From Bacillota bacterium (GTDB taxonomy: Bacteria > Bacillota > Clostridia > Clostridiales > Caloramatoraceae): a stretch of DNA of 23,048 nucleotides. A model generated the notes under the pieces. That model was given only the letters and a program-made list of their open reading frames with translations, ran no database searches and was not told the DNA's origin. Made by a program: the position numbers and the translations under genes. Shown here in pieces: positions 14,267 through 23,048 of the stretch (its first letter is position 1; the number at the start of each line of letters is the position of its first letter). The stretch spans positions 1-23,048 of the forward strand of contig JAEWEN010000096.1 in NCBI GenBank assembly GCA_023389275.1, read 5' to 3'.

Positions 14267-15622
14267 ATGGACAAACCAATAGAAAATAAAATGGGGACAA
14301 AACCTATTTTTTCTCTTCTAATGGCAATGAGTCTTCCAGCTATGGTTTCTATGCTCATACAATCCCTATACAACATTGTTGATAGTATGTTTGTAGCTAG
14401 AATATCAGAGGACGCATTAACAGCGGTATCATTAGCTTTTCCTATTCAAAACCTTATAATTGCAGTTTCAGTAGGTACTGGAGTTGGAATGAACTCTTTA
14501 ATATCAAGACGTCTTGGAGAAAAAAGGTTTGATGAGGCAAACAGCTCAATAACCCATGGGTTTATACTAACAGCTATTCATTCTATACTTTTTATTATAC
14601 TTGGATTAATCTTAATAAAACCGTTTTTTGAAATGTTTACAAGTTCTCAAAACGTTATTAAGCTAGGGTGTGATTACACATATGTTGTAACACTCGTTTC
14701 ATTTGGGTGTTTATTTCATATATTAGTTGAAAAAATACTTCAAGCTACCGGAAAAATGATTTATCCAATGATATTTCAAGCAGTAGGAGCCATTATTAAT
14801 ATTATTTTAGACCCTATACTTATTTTTGGACTTTTAGGCGCACCTGCTCTTGGAGTAACAGGAGCTGCAATAGCTACTATAATAGGTCAAATATCTGCTA
14901 TGGCACTTTCAGTTATTGTTTTTTTAACTCAAAAACATGAAGTTAAAATTAAAATAAAAGGGTTTAAATTTAATATAGAAACTGTTAAAGATATATATGC
15001 TGTAGCAATTCCTTCTACTATTATGTATTCTTTAGGTTCTATATTAGTAATAGGTATAAATGCTATTTTAGTACAGTTTTCAAACCTTGCTGTAGCTTTA
15101 TTCGGAATTTACTTTAAGCTTCAATCCTTTATATTTATGCCTGTAAATGGACTTATACAAGGTGCTATGCCTATAATGGGATACAACTTTGGAGCTAAAA
15201 ATAAAAAAAGACTTTTAAAAACTTTAAAAGCAGCTATATTAGTTTCAAGTATTATAAGTATTTTAGGTACTATACTATTTGTGGCTTTTCCAAATCAATT
15301 ACTTTTAATGTTTGATGCATCTAAAGATATGTTAGCTATTGGACCAATGTGTCTTGGAATTATTAGTACAAGCTATGTATTTGCATCTATTTGTTTTATG
15401 TACTGTACAATTTTCCAAGCTATAGGTAAAGGCTTTTATAGCTTAATTATTTCTCTTCTTCGTCAAGGAGCAATAATTATACCTCTTAGCTTTATACTTG
15501 CAAAACCTTTAGGCCTTATAGGGGTTTGGATTACCTTCCCTATTGCAGAAATAATATCTACTATAGTTTCAATTTTAATGTTTAAACATCTTAACAAAAC
15601 TATATTAAGTAAGTTAGATTAA
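14267..15622 (+). CDS. MATE-family multidrug/cation antiporter, mirror copy
   Basis: Same 451-residue, twelve-helix protein as 7427-8782, read on the plus strand. ATG at 14267 follows AAAGGATG. It lies 50 bp upstream of the ArAE-family gene with no hairpin between. Confidence 0.88.
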   Translation: MDKPIENKMGTKPIFSLLMAMSLPAMVSMLIQSLYNIVDSMFVARISEDALTAVSLAFPIQNLIIAVSVGTGVGMNSLISRRLGEKRFDEANSSITHGFILTAIHSILFIILGLILIKPFFEMFTSSQNVIKLGCDYTYVVTLVSFGCLFHILVEKILQATGKMIYPMIFQAVGAIINIILDPILIFGLLGAPALGVTGAAIATIIGQISAMALSVIVFLTQKHEVKIKIKGFKFNIETVKDIYAVAIPSTIMYSLGSILVIGINAILVQFSNLAVALFGIYFKLQSFIFMPVNGLIQGAMPIMGYNFGAKNKKRLLKTLKAAILVSSIISILGTILFVAFPNQLLLMFDASKDMLAIGPMCLGIISTSYVFASICFMYCTIFQAIGKGFYSLIISLLRQGAIIIPLSFILAKPLGLIGVWITFPIAEIISTIVSILMFKHLNKTILSKLD

Positions 15623-15672
15623 CATTGCATTTTTCTTGAATTATAGGTATAAATTAAGTTAGGTGATGTATT

Positions 15673-16566
15673 ATGAAATTTAAAATAGAAATAGGTATAA
15701 GAAATCTTAAAACTTCTCTAGCTGTATTTATATCTATTATTCTTTCTTATTTATTAAATTTACACTCTCCATTTCTAGCAGCTATATCTGCACTTCTTGT
15801 TATGGAAGCAAGTGTTGTAGACACTGTTAGATCTGGAAAAAATAGAATACTTGCAACCATTCTTGGAGCTACAATTGCTTGTTTGTTTTGTTTTATATCT
15901 CCAGGAGAAGTTGTTTTAGCTGCACTAGGAATAGTAATAATTATAAGCCTTTGTGGAATGATTAACTGGAATTCTTTTATTCCAGCAGCTGGAATTATAT
16001 TTTTATCAATAATGTTTGGAGTTCAAAAAGGTACAAACCCTATAGAATATAGCTTTATAGCTGTAATTTCTACATTTTTAGGAATAGCAGTTGCATTTTG
16101 TGTAAACTTTTTAATAGCTCCTCCTAATCATATAGAATCTGTTCTTCATAGCTATCAAATACTTCGTGACAATACTTCAAACCTTATAAAAAGAAGATTA
16201 TGCTATGGAGAAAATATAGACACCTTTGGATTTTACGATAAAATACAAAATCTATCAGATGATTTAAATACTTTAATTGAAGAAATAAGACTTTCTAAAG
16301 ATAGGCCTCTTCACGGTGATAATATTAAAGAAATGATACTTTTATATAAGCATATTTATTTTCATCTAACTGTTTTAAATGATTTTAAAGAAGATATTTG
16401 TTTATCAGAAGAAAACCTTTCAAAATTAAAATCAATATACGGAAAGGTACCTGAAAAAATAACATGCTCTTCAAAGGAAGAAAATCTTGTTTTTAATTAT
16501 CATGTAGGTAAAATACTAGACACTTATATATATGTTCAAAGTCTTACTATAACAAGAGAAAGCTAA
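15673..16566 (+). CDS. Aromatic acid exporter family membrane protein, mirror copy
   Basis: Same 297-residue protein as 6483-7376: N-terminal membrane helices with the VRSGKNRILATILGA motif, and a C-terminal soluble helical domain. Its TAA (16564-16566) lies in the 5' arm of the terminator. Confidence 0.8.
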   Translation: MKFKIEIGIRNLKTSLAVFISIILSYLLNLHSPFLAAISALLVMEASVVDTVRSGKNRILATILGATIACLFCFISPGEVVLAALGIVIIISLCGMINWNSFIPAAGIIFLSIMFGVQKGTNPIEYSFIAVISTFLGIAVAFCVNFLIAPPNHIESVLHSYQILRDNTSNLIKRRLCYGENIDTFGFYDKIQNLSDDLNTLIEEIRLSKDRPLHGDNIKEMILLYKHIYFHLTVLNDFKEDICLSEENLSKLKSIYGKVPEKITCSSKEENLVFNYHVGKILDTYIYVQSLTITRES

Positions 16567-16592
16567 GTAGAATATTCTGCTTAGCTTTTTTA
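16559..16592 (+). terminator. Terminator of the MATE/ArAE gene pair, mirror copy
   Basis: Arms 16559-16567 and 16580-16588 around a self-complementary core, followed by T's. Same as 6457-6490. Confidence 0.86.
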
Positions 16593-16610
16593 TTTACCCT
16601 ATTTTGTGTA

Positions 16611-16637
16611 ACATGTATAAAATTACACCATATATTA
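16611..16637 (+). promoter_or_regulatory. SigK-type promoter for the collagen-like gene, mirror copy
   Basis: AC (16611-16612), 16 bases, CATATATTA (16629-16637). Confidence 0.58.
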
Positions 16638-16641
16638 CTCA

Positions 16642-16680
16642 TATAAGAAAGGTATATTTACATAATATATTTTTCTTATA
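16642..16680 (+). promoter_or_regulatory. Stem-loop in the collagen-like gene's 5' leader, mirror copy
   Basis: TATAAGAAA (16642-16650) pairs with 16672-16680. It starts near the predicted transcription start. Confidence 0.4.
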
Positions 16681-16706
16681 AATCAAATACTGTGAGGTGT
16701 TTTAGT

Positions 16707-17735
16707 GTGAAATATAATTACTCAGGAGATAATTCAAATACTAAAAAACTATGCCCTGAAAAAACCGGATGCAAAAGTGAAGGACCACCAGGACCTACTG
16801 GACCTCAAGGGCCTACTGGGCCTCAGGGTCCTCAAGGAGTTAGAGGAGATGCAGGCCCTCAAGGGCTTAGAGGATGTAGAGGATCACGTGGGGCTACTGG
16901 ACCTCAAGGGCCTCAAGGGATTCAAGGACAACAAGGGCCTACTGGACCTCAAGGACCTCAAGGGCCTCAAGGTGACATTGGAGATGTAGGACCTACTGGA
17001 CCTGTTGGGGCTACTGGCGCTACTGGCGCTCAAGGTATTCAAGGACCTGTTGGCGCTACTGGCGCTACTGGACCTCAAGGTATTCAAGGACCTATTGGTG
17101 CTACTGGCGCTACTGGCGCTCAAGGACTTCAAGGACCTATTGGTGCTACTGGGGCTACTGGGGCTCAAGGACTTCAAGGACCTATTGGCGCAACCGGCGC
17201 TACTGGAGCTCCAGGGCTTAACGGATTAGGAGCTATTATTCCTTATGCATCTGGTAGTACAATATCCCCTACAACAATTGCTGGTGGACTAGCTGGACTT
17301 TACTCTGTTATTGGATATGGAGAAAGTGTAACATCAATATCAGCACTTGGTTTAACTATAGATCTTTTAGGTCTTGGAAACAACCTTTCCTTTTCTGCTC
17401 CAAGAAATGGTACTATTGACTCTGTTGCTTTATATTTTAGTAATACAGTATCAGTTGGAGCTATCGGAGCAACTTTAACACTAAAAGCCCAAATTTATGA
17501 GTCAGTTGGACCTTCACCTAATAATGTATTTTCCCCTATTGGACCAGTATTTTCATTTCCACCAATATCAGGTGTATTAGCATCTGGTAATAGTTTAAAC
17601 GTACTTTCCACTGGTCTTAATATTCCTGTAACCCAAGGTTCAAGGTATATTTTAGTAGTAAGTGTGTCTGCATCAGGATTATCTCTTATAAATACAGTAA
17701 CTGGTGTAATAAGTGGAGGAATAAGTATTGTTTAA
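16707..17735 (+). CDS. BclA-like collagen-repeat exosporium protein, mirror copy
   Basis: Same 342-residue protein as 5314-6342. On this strand GAGGTG (16694-16699) lies 7 nt before the GTG at 16707, which decides the start. Cys-containing leader, about 49 Gly-X-Y triplets, BclB-type C-terminal domain. Confidence 0.86.
   Translation: MKYNYSGDNSNTKKLCPEKTGCKSEGPPGPTGPQGPTGPQGPQGVRGDAGPQGLRGCRGSRGATGPQGPQGIQGQQGPTGPQGPQGPQGDIGDVGPTGPVGATGATGAQGIQGPVGATGATGPQGIQGPIGATGATGAQGLQGPIGATGATGAQGLQGPIGATGATGAPGLNGLGAIIPYASGSTISPTTIAGGLAGLYSVIGYGESVTSISALGLTIDLLGLGNNLSFSAPRNGTIDSVALYFSNTVSVGAIGATLTLKAQIYESVGPSPNNVFSPIGPVFSFPPISGVLASGNSLNVLSTGLNIPVTQGSRYILVVSVSASGLSLINTVTGVISGGISIV
16998..17204 (+). repeat. 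45-bp tandem repeats in the collagen-like gene, mirror copy
   Basis: Units begin at 16998, 17043, 17088, 17133 and 17178 (the last partial), each encoding one GP(V/I)GATGATG-type 15-mer. Confidence 0.85.
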
Positions 17736-17754
17736 TTAATTTTATAAATTTAAT

Positions 17755-17783
17755 AAAAGTCATAGCTTTAAGCTATGACTTTT
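17755..17783 (+). terminator. Hairpin between the collagen-like and glycosyltransferase genes, mirror copy
   Basis: 12-bp stem extendable to 14 bp, four trailing T. Same as 5266-5294. Confidence 0.74.
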
Positions 17784-17812
17784 AATATAAATTTTAGTAA
17801 GGAGATGTTTAA

Positions 17813-18943
17813 ATGGTCTCAATAAGCCTTTGTATGATAGTAAAAAACGAAGAAAATACCTTAGGTAGTTGTTTAGAATCTGTTAAGGATATTGTTGATG
17901 AAATAATTATTGTTGATACAGGGTCTACAGATAAAACTAAGGATATAGCTTTAAAATATACAAATAAAATTTATGACTTTAAGTGGTGTAGTGATTTTTC
18001 TAAAGCTAGAAATAAATCATTTGAATATGCAACAAAAGACTTTATTCTTTGGCTTGATGCAGATGATGTTATATCCCATGAAAATGCGTTAAGATTTATA
18101 AAACTTAAAGAAACACTTACCTTAGATATAGGTGCTGTAAATATGATTTACTCCCTTTCTAGAGATGAAAATGAAAATACTATTTATTCCTTAAGGAGAA
18201 ATAGACTTATAAATAGAAAAAGAAATTATAAATGGATAGGTTTTATTCACGAATATATAAATGTTTTAGAAGAACCTATTTTTTCTGATATTGAAATATG
18301 GCATAAAAAAGAAGCAGTAACATATAGTAATAGAAATCTATTAATATATAGAGAAATGGAAGAGAAAAATGTCCCTTTCTCCCAAAGAGATATATTTTAC
18401 TTTGGAAATGAACTTTTTTATCACTCTCTTTGGGAAGAAGCTATTGAAAAATATGTATGCTTTTTAAAAGAAGATAGTGTTTGGATAGAAGACAAGAAGC
18501 TTGCATATCTTAATATGGCTAAATGTTTAAATAACTTAAATAAAAAGCAAGAAGCAAAGGAAGCTATTTTAACCTCCTTTTCATATGATATACCTAGAGC
18601 AGATTCTTGCTGTTTTTTAGGAGAATTATTTTTAGAAGAAGAAAACTACCTATCATCTATATTTTGGTACCAAAATGCTATTAAATGTGCTCCAAATAAA
18701 AATTACACACAACTTTTGTCTAAGGATTATTATACTTATATTCCATATGTTCAGCTTTGTATTTGCTACTATTTTATAGAAGATTATTATTCTTCTTATT
18801 ACTACAATGAACTAGCTCATACCTGTGCATGTAATAAAAACACAACTTTATACAATAGAAACCTAATTATAGACAAATTTAATGAACTTAATATTCCTAT
18901 TCCAAATAAAGAAAATATATTTAGTGTAAAGAATATTGATTAA
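17813..18943 (+). CDS. Family 2 glycosyltransferase with TPR-like C-terminus, mirror copy
   Basis: Same 376-residue enzyme as 4106-5236: VDTGSTD, WLDADD, WIGFIHEYI, then TPR-like helices. ATG at 17813 follows AAGGAGATGTTTA. Likely modifies the collagen-like protein encoded just upstream. Confidence 0.85.
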   Translation: MVSISLCMIVKNEENTLGSCLESVKDIVDEIIIVDTGSTDKTKDIALKYTNKIYDFKWCSDFSKARNKSFEYATKDFILWLDADDVISHENALRFIKLKETLTLDIGAVNMIYSLSRDENENTIYSLRRNRLINRKRNYKWIGFIHEYINVLEEPIFSDIEIWHKKEAVTYSNRNLLIYREMEEKNVPFSQRDIFYFGNELFYHSLWEEAIEKYVCFLKEDSVWIEDKKLAYLNMAKCLNNLNKKQEAKEAILTSFSYDIPRADSCCFLGELFLEEENYLSSIFWYQNAIKCAPNKNYTQLLSKDYYTYIPYVQLCICYYFIEDYYSSYYYNELAHTCACNKNTTLYNRNLIIDKFNELNIPIPNKENIFSVKNID

Positions 18944-18948
18944 AAAAT

Positions 18949-18978
18949 TTTAGGAGCTGCTAATTAGCAGCTCCTAAA
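18949..18978. terminator. Bidirectional palindromic terminator, mirror copy
   Basis: The 30-bp zero-loop palindrome of 4071-4100, again between convergent glycosyltransferase and SPOCS genes. Confidence 0.86.
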
Positions 18979-18979
18979 T

Positions 18980-19513
18980 TTAGTTACAATATCCTCTTTT
19001 TGTTATTTTATGCTTTCTACATGGCTCATAGCTACCGCAAGGGTCATGACTATAGCAGTCTTTTTTAATCATAGGACAAAGAACAAATATTAAAGAAATA
19101 TCTACACTTCTTTTTGTAAAACACCTTACACAGGCTTCCTCTACTCCTATATAAACATCATCTATAGACTTTAAACACTTATCATATGACAAGTCTTTCA
19201 TAAGAATAAATTCACAAAATGGCACTTCCCAATGAGCCGAGTGAAGAGATTGTTGGCAGTTATCTGCTGTATATATAACCTTTATAAATTTAGTTCCTTC
19301 TACAATTAATTTAGGTCCTAGTACTGTATTTATTATTTTAAAACTATCAAGACATATACTTACCTTTAACTCATTTACCGACTCTATATCTGGCTTTTGA
19401 CTAGGTATACATAAAGTAGTATCTTGAATAACTTGTTTGTAAAACTCCTTGCAACCATTTCTTGGATAGCTGTCTAATGGAGTAAGTCCTGTAATCAATA
19501 CATTATCAAACAT
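18980..19513 (-). CDS. SPOCS-domain spore protein, divergent short paralogue, mirror copy
   Basis: Same 177-residue protein as 3536-4069, ATG at 19511-19513, with a Cys-rich tail. Divergent from the gene at 19668 across an AT-rich gap without a clear promoter. Confidence 0.83.
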   Translation of the reverse strand: MFDNVLITGLTPLDSYPRNGCKEFYKQVIQDTTLCIPSQKPDIESVNELKVSICLDSFKIINTVLGPKLIVEGTKFIKVIYTADNCQQSLHSAHWEVPFCEFILMKDLSYDKCLKSIDDVYIGVEEACVRCFTKRSVDISLIFVLCPMIKKDCYSHDPCGSYEPCRKHKITKRGYCN

Positions 19514-19667
19514 TGTACCCTCCTTATTTATCACTCTAGTATTAAATATATTATAAATTTTTAAAAGTGTTACTTAAGATTTATATATAGAAATTACACT
19601 TTACTTCTGTAACAAAAATTAACATAACTCAATATATTAATACCATATCTAATCAAAGAAAGGATGG

Positions 19668-20258
19668 ATGAATCTCATGAACTTAAAATGTAATTTTACT
19701 TCATCTACTTGCACAAAAGAATTGGTAGATGTTACAGGCCTTTGTAATCCCGAAGATGTTAGGGAGGTTATAAAAGTTTTTCCTTACTGGATGCAAATGT
19801 ATATTCCTGAAACTTTATCTATACCACCACAAAAACCTGATATTGAAACAATAAACTCTTTAGATGTGTCAGTTAATATATTTAGAGCAGATGTAATAAA
19901 AACTCCAAGATCATATACTACAGCTGGAGTACCTGTTGAAAGTTTAGAAGGTAAGCTTTTAACTGGAAGAAAGCTAATAATAGAAGGAGAGCTTTGTCAA
20001 AAGGTTGTTTATACTGCAAATGAAACAGAACAACCTGTTCACTCAGCACATTTTTATGTACCTTTTTCAGCGTATATAGTAGTTCCTAAAGAAATTACCT
20101 TTACAAATGCTGATGGAACAAAAACTAAGCTAGACTCATGTAATATAGAATATCAAGTTAATGCTTGTATAGAAGATGCATCTATAACTGCTTTAGATGA
20201 GAGAACAGTTTATAAGCAAGTTACACTACTACTTTATGCTGTTCCAACACAATCTTAA
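19668..20258 (+). CDS. SPOCS-domain spore protein (196 residues), mirror copy
   Basis: Same as 2791-3381. Two possible starts, ATG 19668 or ATG 19677, relative to AAAGGATGG at 19659-19667. First gene of the three-gene run. Confidence 0.83.
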   Translation: MNLMNLKCNFTSSTCTKELVDVTGLCNPEDVREVIKVFPYWMQMYIPETLSIPPQKPDIETINSLDVSVNIFRADVIKTPRSYTTAGVPVESLEGKLLTGRKLIIEGELCQKVVYTANETEQPVHSAHFYVPFSAYIVVPKEITFTNADGTKTKLDSCNIEYQVNACIEDASITALDERTVYKQVTLLLYAVPTQS

Positions 20259-20275
20259 TTGAAGGAGTGAAATAA

Positions 20276-20872
20276 ATGTTAAACTGCGATTATACTAACA
20301 GTACTATTCATGAATTTTACACAAGCTGCTCATGTAAAGAAGATAATATTAATACAGTAGGTGCATATCCTCAAAATAAAATAGAAAGAGCTTTAAACTG
20401 CTCTATTGATACTAGAGAGTGGGTACAATTTTTCGTACCTGAAATAGTAGATATTCCTTCTCAAAAACCTGATGTTGAATCAGTATCTGGGGTTCATTCA
20501 TGTATAGAAATAATATCTCAAAAAGTAATAAAAACTCCTGTAGTTCAAGGATATACTAATGCAAATGGTGTATTTGTTCCTGGAGAAAGTATTCCAAACG
20601 CTGAGTGTACTAACCTTACAGGTAAAAAGCTTATTATAGAAGGGCTTTTAAAACAAAAGGTTATTTATACTGCTTTAGTTGAAGACCAAGCTCTTCACTC
20701 AGCTTCATTTGTAGTACCATTTTCAGTTTTTATCATAGTAGATAAGGATACTCCACTATCTCAACAATTTAAAATCAATCCTTATATAGAAGATATATTT
20801 GCTTGTCAATTATCTGAAAGAAGTATATTTAAAAACACAACTATATTTATAAAAGCAGCTCCACTATGCTAA
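20276..20872 (+). CDS. SPOCS-domain spore protein (198 residues), mirror copy
   Basis: Same as 2177-2773. GAAGGAGTG precedes the ATG at 20276; it begins 17 nt after the previous stop. Confidence 0.84.
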   Translation: MLNCDYTNSTIHEFYTSCSCKEDNINTVGAYPQNKIERALNCSIDTREWVQFFVPEIVDIPSQKPDVESVSGVHSCIEIISQKVIKTPVVQGYTNANGVFVPGESIPNAECTNLTGKKLIIEGLLKQKVIYTALVEDQALHSASFVVPFSVFIIVDKDTPLSQQFKINPYIEDIFACQLSERSIFKNTTIFIKAAPLC

Positions 20873-20900
20873 AAACTCAAAATGAAAGAGAGGGAATAAA

Positions 20901-22121
20901 ATGTCTTGCAAATCTTGTAAAACTAATTTTAATGTAAAAGGCTTCGGAACATGTGACCTAGATAAAGTACTTTTAAATGGTGCAGATAGAACTACCTTAA
21001 ACTGGACTGAAATATCTGTTCCTGAGATTCTTCCTATACCTGCTCAAAAACCTGATATAGAAAGTATAGATCAGGTTTATGTTGATGCTGTAATAAAATC
21101 AATAAAACTAATTGAAACTCCTTTTTCATATAGAGAATACAATAGAACACTTACTGCATCTGAACTTTCTGCAGTAACAGCAACTATAACTGCTATAAAT
21201 GCAGTTGTTACTGAAATAGGAACAATAGACCTTGCTGGTTTAGTAGCTGCTATTGAAGCTATTCCTGGCATAGGGGCTATTCCTGGTGTTAGTGATTTAA
21301 TTGCTATTGTTGGTAATACTGTAGATGATGTGTTAGCAGCTGTATTAAGCCTTACTACAGCAATAACTGCTGCAACTGCACAACTAGTTACAGGAGTACT
21401 TGCATGTCTTGCTGTATCAATACTAGAAACTCTTCAAAGTCTTGTAACACTACTTCAAACTGCAATTGGGGCTTTAGAAGATGCTATTACTGCCTTAATA
21501 GATCTTGTTAATAGTATAGACCCTGTAGTAGTAGGACCACTTGTTGAAGCTCTGCTTAACCCTATTTTAGCTGCTCTTACTACAGTAGTTACTTTAATAA
21601 CTACTTCATTAACTAGTATTTTAAACTCATTAAATCTTATAAATAGTACTCCAAGTAAATACTTCACTATTATTCCTAACGCTGAAGGAACTTGTTTAAG
21701 TGGAAGAAAGCTTGTAATAGAAGGAGTTTTAAAACAAAAGATTGTTTATACAGGACTTGTAGATCAGCAATCTGTTCACTCTGCACATTATACTATGCCT
21801 TTTTCTGCATTTATTATTCCTTATGCTAAGTTTGAAGGTCTAGAATACGATCAAAATGTTACTGTTGTAGATGAAAACGGTAATACTGTTGTAATAAACG
21901 GGTTTGGATTTAATCCAGAAGACCCTATAGTAGTAGATTTATGTGAAGAATTTGCAGTTAAAGCATATATTGAAGATATTTTCGCATATGCACTAGATTG
22001 TAGAACAGTATTTAAAAATGTAACTTTATTCCTTCAAGGAAAAGTTATAAAACCATGTGCTGCTGGACCAACTCCACCTGTAAATAATCAATGTGAATTT
22101 ATTATTCCTCCAACTCCTTAA
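20901..22121 (+). CDS. SPOCS-domain spore protein with hydrophobic insert, mirror copy
   Basis: Same 406-residue protein as 928-2148. The insert lacking Lys, Arg and aromatic residues is encoded at about 21153-21650, between the two halves of the SPOCS domain. Confidence 0.84.
   Translation: MSCKSCKTNFNVKGFGTCDLDKVLLNGADRTTLNWTEISVPEILPIPAQKPDIESIDQVYVDAVIKSIKLIETPFSYREYNRTLTASELSAVTATITAINAVVTEIGTIDLAGLVAAIEAIPGIGAIPGVSDLIAIVGNTVDDVLAAVLSLTTAITAATAQLVTGVLACLAVSILETLQSLVTLLQTAIGALEDAITALIDLVNSIDPVVVGPLVEALLNPILAALTTVVTLITTSLTSILNSLNLINSTPSKYFTIIPNAEGTCLSGRKLVIEGVLKQKIVYTGLVDQQSVHSAHYTMPFSAFIIPYAKFEGLEYDQNVTVVDENGNTVVINGFGFNPEDPIVVDLCEEFAVKAYIEDIFAYALDCRTVFKNVTLFLQGKVIKPCAAGPTPPVNNQCEFIIPPTP
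21153..21650 (+). other. Hydrophobic insert of the SPOCS protein, mirror copy
   Basis: Codons 85-250 of the gene at 20901; same composition as 1399-1896. Confidence 0.72.
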
Positions 22122-22130
22122 TAATCTGTT

Positions 22131-22165
22131 AAATAGAACCAAGTATTTTATACTTGGTTCTATTT
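22131..22165 (+). terminator. Terminator of the SPOCS run, mirror copy
   Basis: 15-bp stem, 5-nt loop, T-run. Same as 884-918. Confidence 0.85.
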
Positions 22166-22206
22166 TTATACTTAAATTTTCTATAGTATTTTTAACTATT
22201 TCAGTA

Positions 22207-22233
22207 ACCCATTTTATGTAAACGCATAGTATA
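22207..22233 (+). promoter_or_regulatory. SigK-type promoter for the cysteine-rich protein gene, mirror copy
   Basis: AC (22207-22208), 16 bases, CATAGTATA (22225-22233). Confidence 0.58.
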
Positions 22234-22293
22234 TACCATGAAATACAAAAGAGAAGTATTTTAATAGTGGATTTAATTTTAGGAGGTAATATT

Positions 22294-22875
22294 ATGCCAG
22301 AAAACAATGAAAATCTATTAGGTAATGTAAAAGAAGTTGCTCCAGAAGTAGTAGCAGAAATAGGGGAAATAATAGAAAAAGACGGTAAAAAAATAATAAA
22401 AATAGGAGATAAAGAAGTAGAAATTAAAATTCCAGAAACAGGAGATTCATCAAAAGAAGCAGCTGATGATTCTAAACAATTATTAGGTAGTAACTGCTGT
22501 GAATATATAGTTGGTAATAGCAAATGGGTTCCTGTAACTTTTCTAGATTGTGATGTTAAAGTTCATGATATAGATGTTAAAAAGAAAAAAGACAAAGTTA
22601 GGCTATCTGGTCAAGTAGTTGACTGTAATGGATATGGGGTTTCAAATGTATTAGTAAACTTATTAAAATATCATAGTAGAACAGGCGAAACAGTAGGTGT
22701 AGCTCATACAATAACCGATTGCGATGGTAATTATATATTTGAAGTTGATAAACCAAGTATTTTTGATTTCTATGATGTATATAAAATAATAGTTGGAAAA
22801 GCAGCAAAAGGTGCTGAGAGACCAGACCTGTTTCCTTTTAACAATTGTGAACCTTGTAAAAATCCTTGCTCATAA
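22294..22875 (+). CDS. Cysteine-rich protein with CNA-B-like domain, mirror copy
   Basis: Same 193-residue protein as 174-755. On this strand AGGAGG (22281-22286) precedes the ATG at 22294, which rules out the upstream GTG at 22267 as the start. Confidence 0.79.
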   Translation: MPENNENLLGNVKEVAPEVVAEIGEIIEKDGKKIIKIGDKEVEIKIPETGDSSKEAADDSKQLLGSNCCEYIVGNSKWVPVTFLDCDVKVHDIDVKKKKDKVRLSGQVVDCNGYGVSNVLVNLLKYHSRTGETVGVAHTITDCDGNYIFEVDKPSIFDFYDVYKIIVGKAAKGAERPDLFPFNNCEPCKNPCS

Positions 22876-22898
22876 CACTTATTGTAAAATAATGTAAT

Positions 22899-22925
22899 AA
22901 AAGCTAGGCAATATGCCTAGCTTTT
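22899..22925. terminator. Bidirectional terminator, mirror copy
   Basis: 12-bp stem, 3-nt loop. Same as 124-150. Confidence 0.87.
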
Positions 22926-23046
22926 ACATTTCTTGTACTTTAAATCCTTCTCCTCTAACCTCTGTTGCATCAGTAATTACAACAAAAGCTTTTGGATCTA
23001 ATTTTTTCACTATATCTTTAACTTTTCCTATTTGAGTTGAAGTTAC
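22924..23046 (-). CDS. YitT-family membrane protein, C-terminal end only (partial), mirror copy
   Basis: Same 40-codon fragment as 3-125. Both window ends cut this gene at the identical codon, which is what a folded-back single contig would give. Confidence 0.7.
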   Translation of the reverse strand, partial: VTSTQIGKVKDIVKKLDPKAFVVITDATEVRGEGFKVQEM

Positions 23047-23048
23047 AA

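Larger units (their letters stand above)
1..23048. repeat. Perfect inverted repeat spanning the whole window (two 11,524-bp arms, no spacer)
   Basis: Bases 1-11524 and 11525-23048 are reverse complements. All gene coordinates mirror exactly about 11524.5 with identical proteins. Spot checks of non-coding parts (both ends, promoters, hairpins, tRNA, junction) also mirror base for base. I found no mismatch, but did not compare every base. Real bacterial DNA rarely keeps an 11-kb zero-spacer palindrome, because it extrudes, is cut by SbcCD-type nucleases and recombines. The likely origin is a fold-back read, a multiple-displacement chimera, or an assembly path that turned onto its reverse complement at a hairpin. 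A replicon with covalently closed hairpin ends, or a head-to-head dimer, would look the same but has no supporting gene here. Confidence 0.97.

Noticed and set aside
1..23048. Mobile-element explanation for the inverted repeat (composite transposon, integron or prophage ends)
   Set aside because: No transposase, integrase or recombinase frame, no terminal short inverted repeats distinct from the arms, and no central cargo: the arms meet with no spacer.

Overview
The window is one 11,524-bp sequence followed directly by its own exact reverse complement. Base n pairs with base 23,049-n, there is no spacer, and the symmetry centre lies between 11524 and 11525. Every gene, RNA and hairpin therefore appears twice, and the unique gene content is that of 11.5 kb. 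The centre falls in the loop of what looks like the natural rho-independent terminator of an AI-2E-family permease gene. No telomere-resolvase, recombinase, transposase or replication gene is present. I read the symmetry as most likely a fold-back assembly or amplification product made at that hairpin. A real hairpin-ended or head-to-head replicon is the less likely alternative.

The organism looks like an endospore-forming, low-GC Firmicute, probably Clostridia and plausibly Peptostreptococcaceae (Clostridioides, Paraclostridium or Romboutsia relatives). Reasons are the strong AT bias, strong AGGAGG-type ribosome binding sites, four SPOCS-domain (DUF3794) spore proteins, a BclA-like collagen protein with a BclB-type C-terminal domain beside a glycosyltransferase, and two good SigK-type promoters. 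The family-level placement is inference.

Layout of the unique half, left copy: the tail of a YitT-family membrane protein gene (+); a shared terminator; a cysteine-rich protein with a carboxypeptidase-regulatory/CNA-B-like domain (-) behind a SigK-type promoter; a three-gene SPOCS run (-), one member carrying a large hydrophobic insert; a divergent fourth SPOCS gene (+); a shared palindromic terminator; a family 2 glycosyltransferase (-); a collagen-like exosporium protein (-) behind a second SigK-type promoter; an aromatic-acid-exporter-family protein and a MATE efflux pump (-), the pump behind a sigma-A-type promoter and an attenuator-like hairpin; a 35-residue membrane peptide (-); tRNA-Ser(GGA) (+) with its own promoter and terminator; then a HAD phosphatase and an AI-2E-family permease (+) ending at the symmetry centre. 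The right half is the same in mirror order.

Functionally, about 174-6440 (mirror 16611-22875) is a spore-surface module: SPOCS proteins, a cysteine-rich beta-domain protein, a collagen-like filament protein, and the enzyme that probably glycosylates it. The central part is vegetative housekeeping and transport. No CRISPR array, insertion sequence, prophage gene or rRNA was seen. No gene-free stretch exceeds 300 bases.
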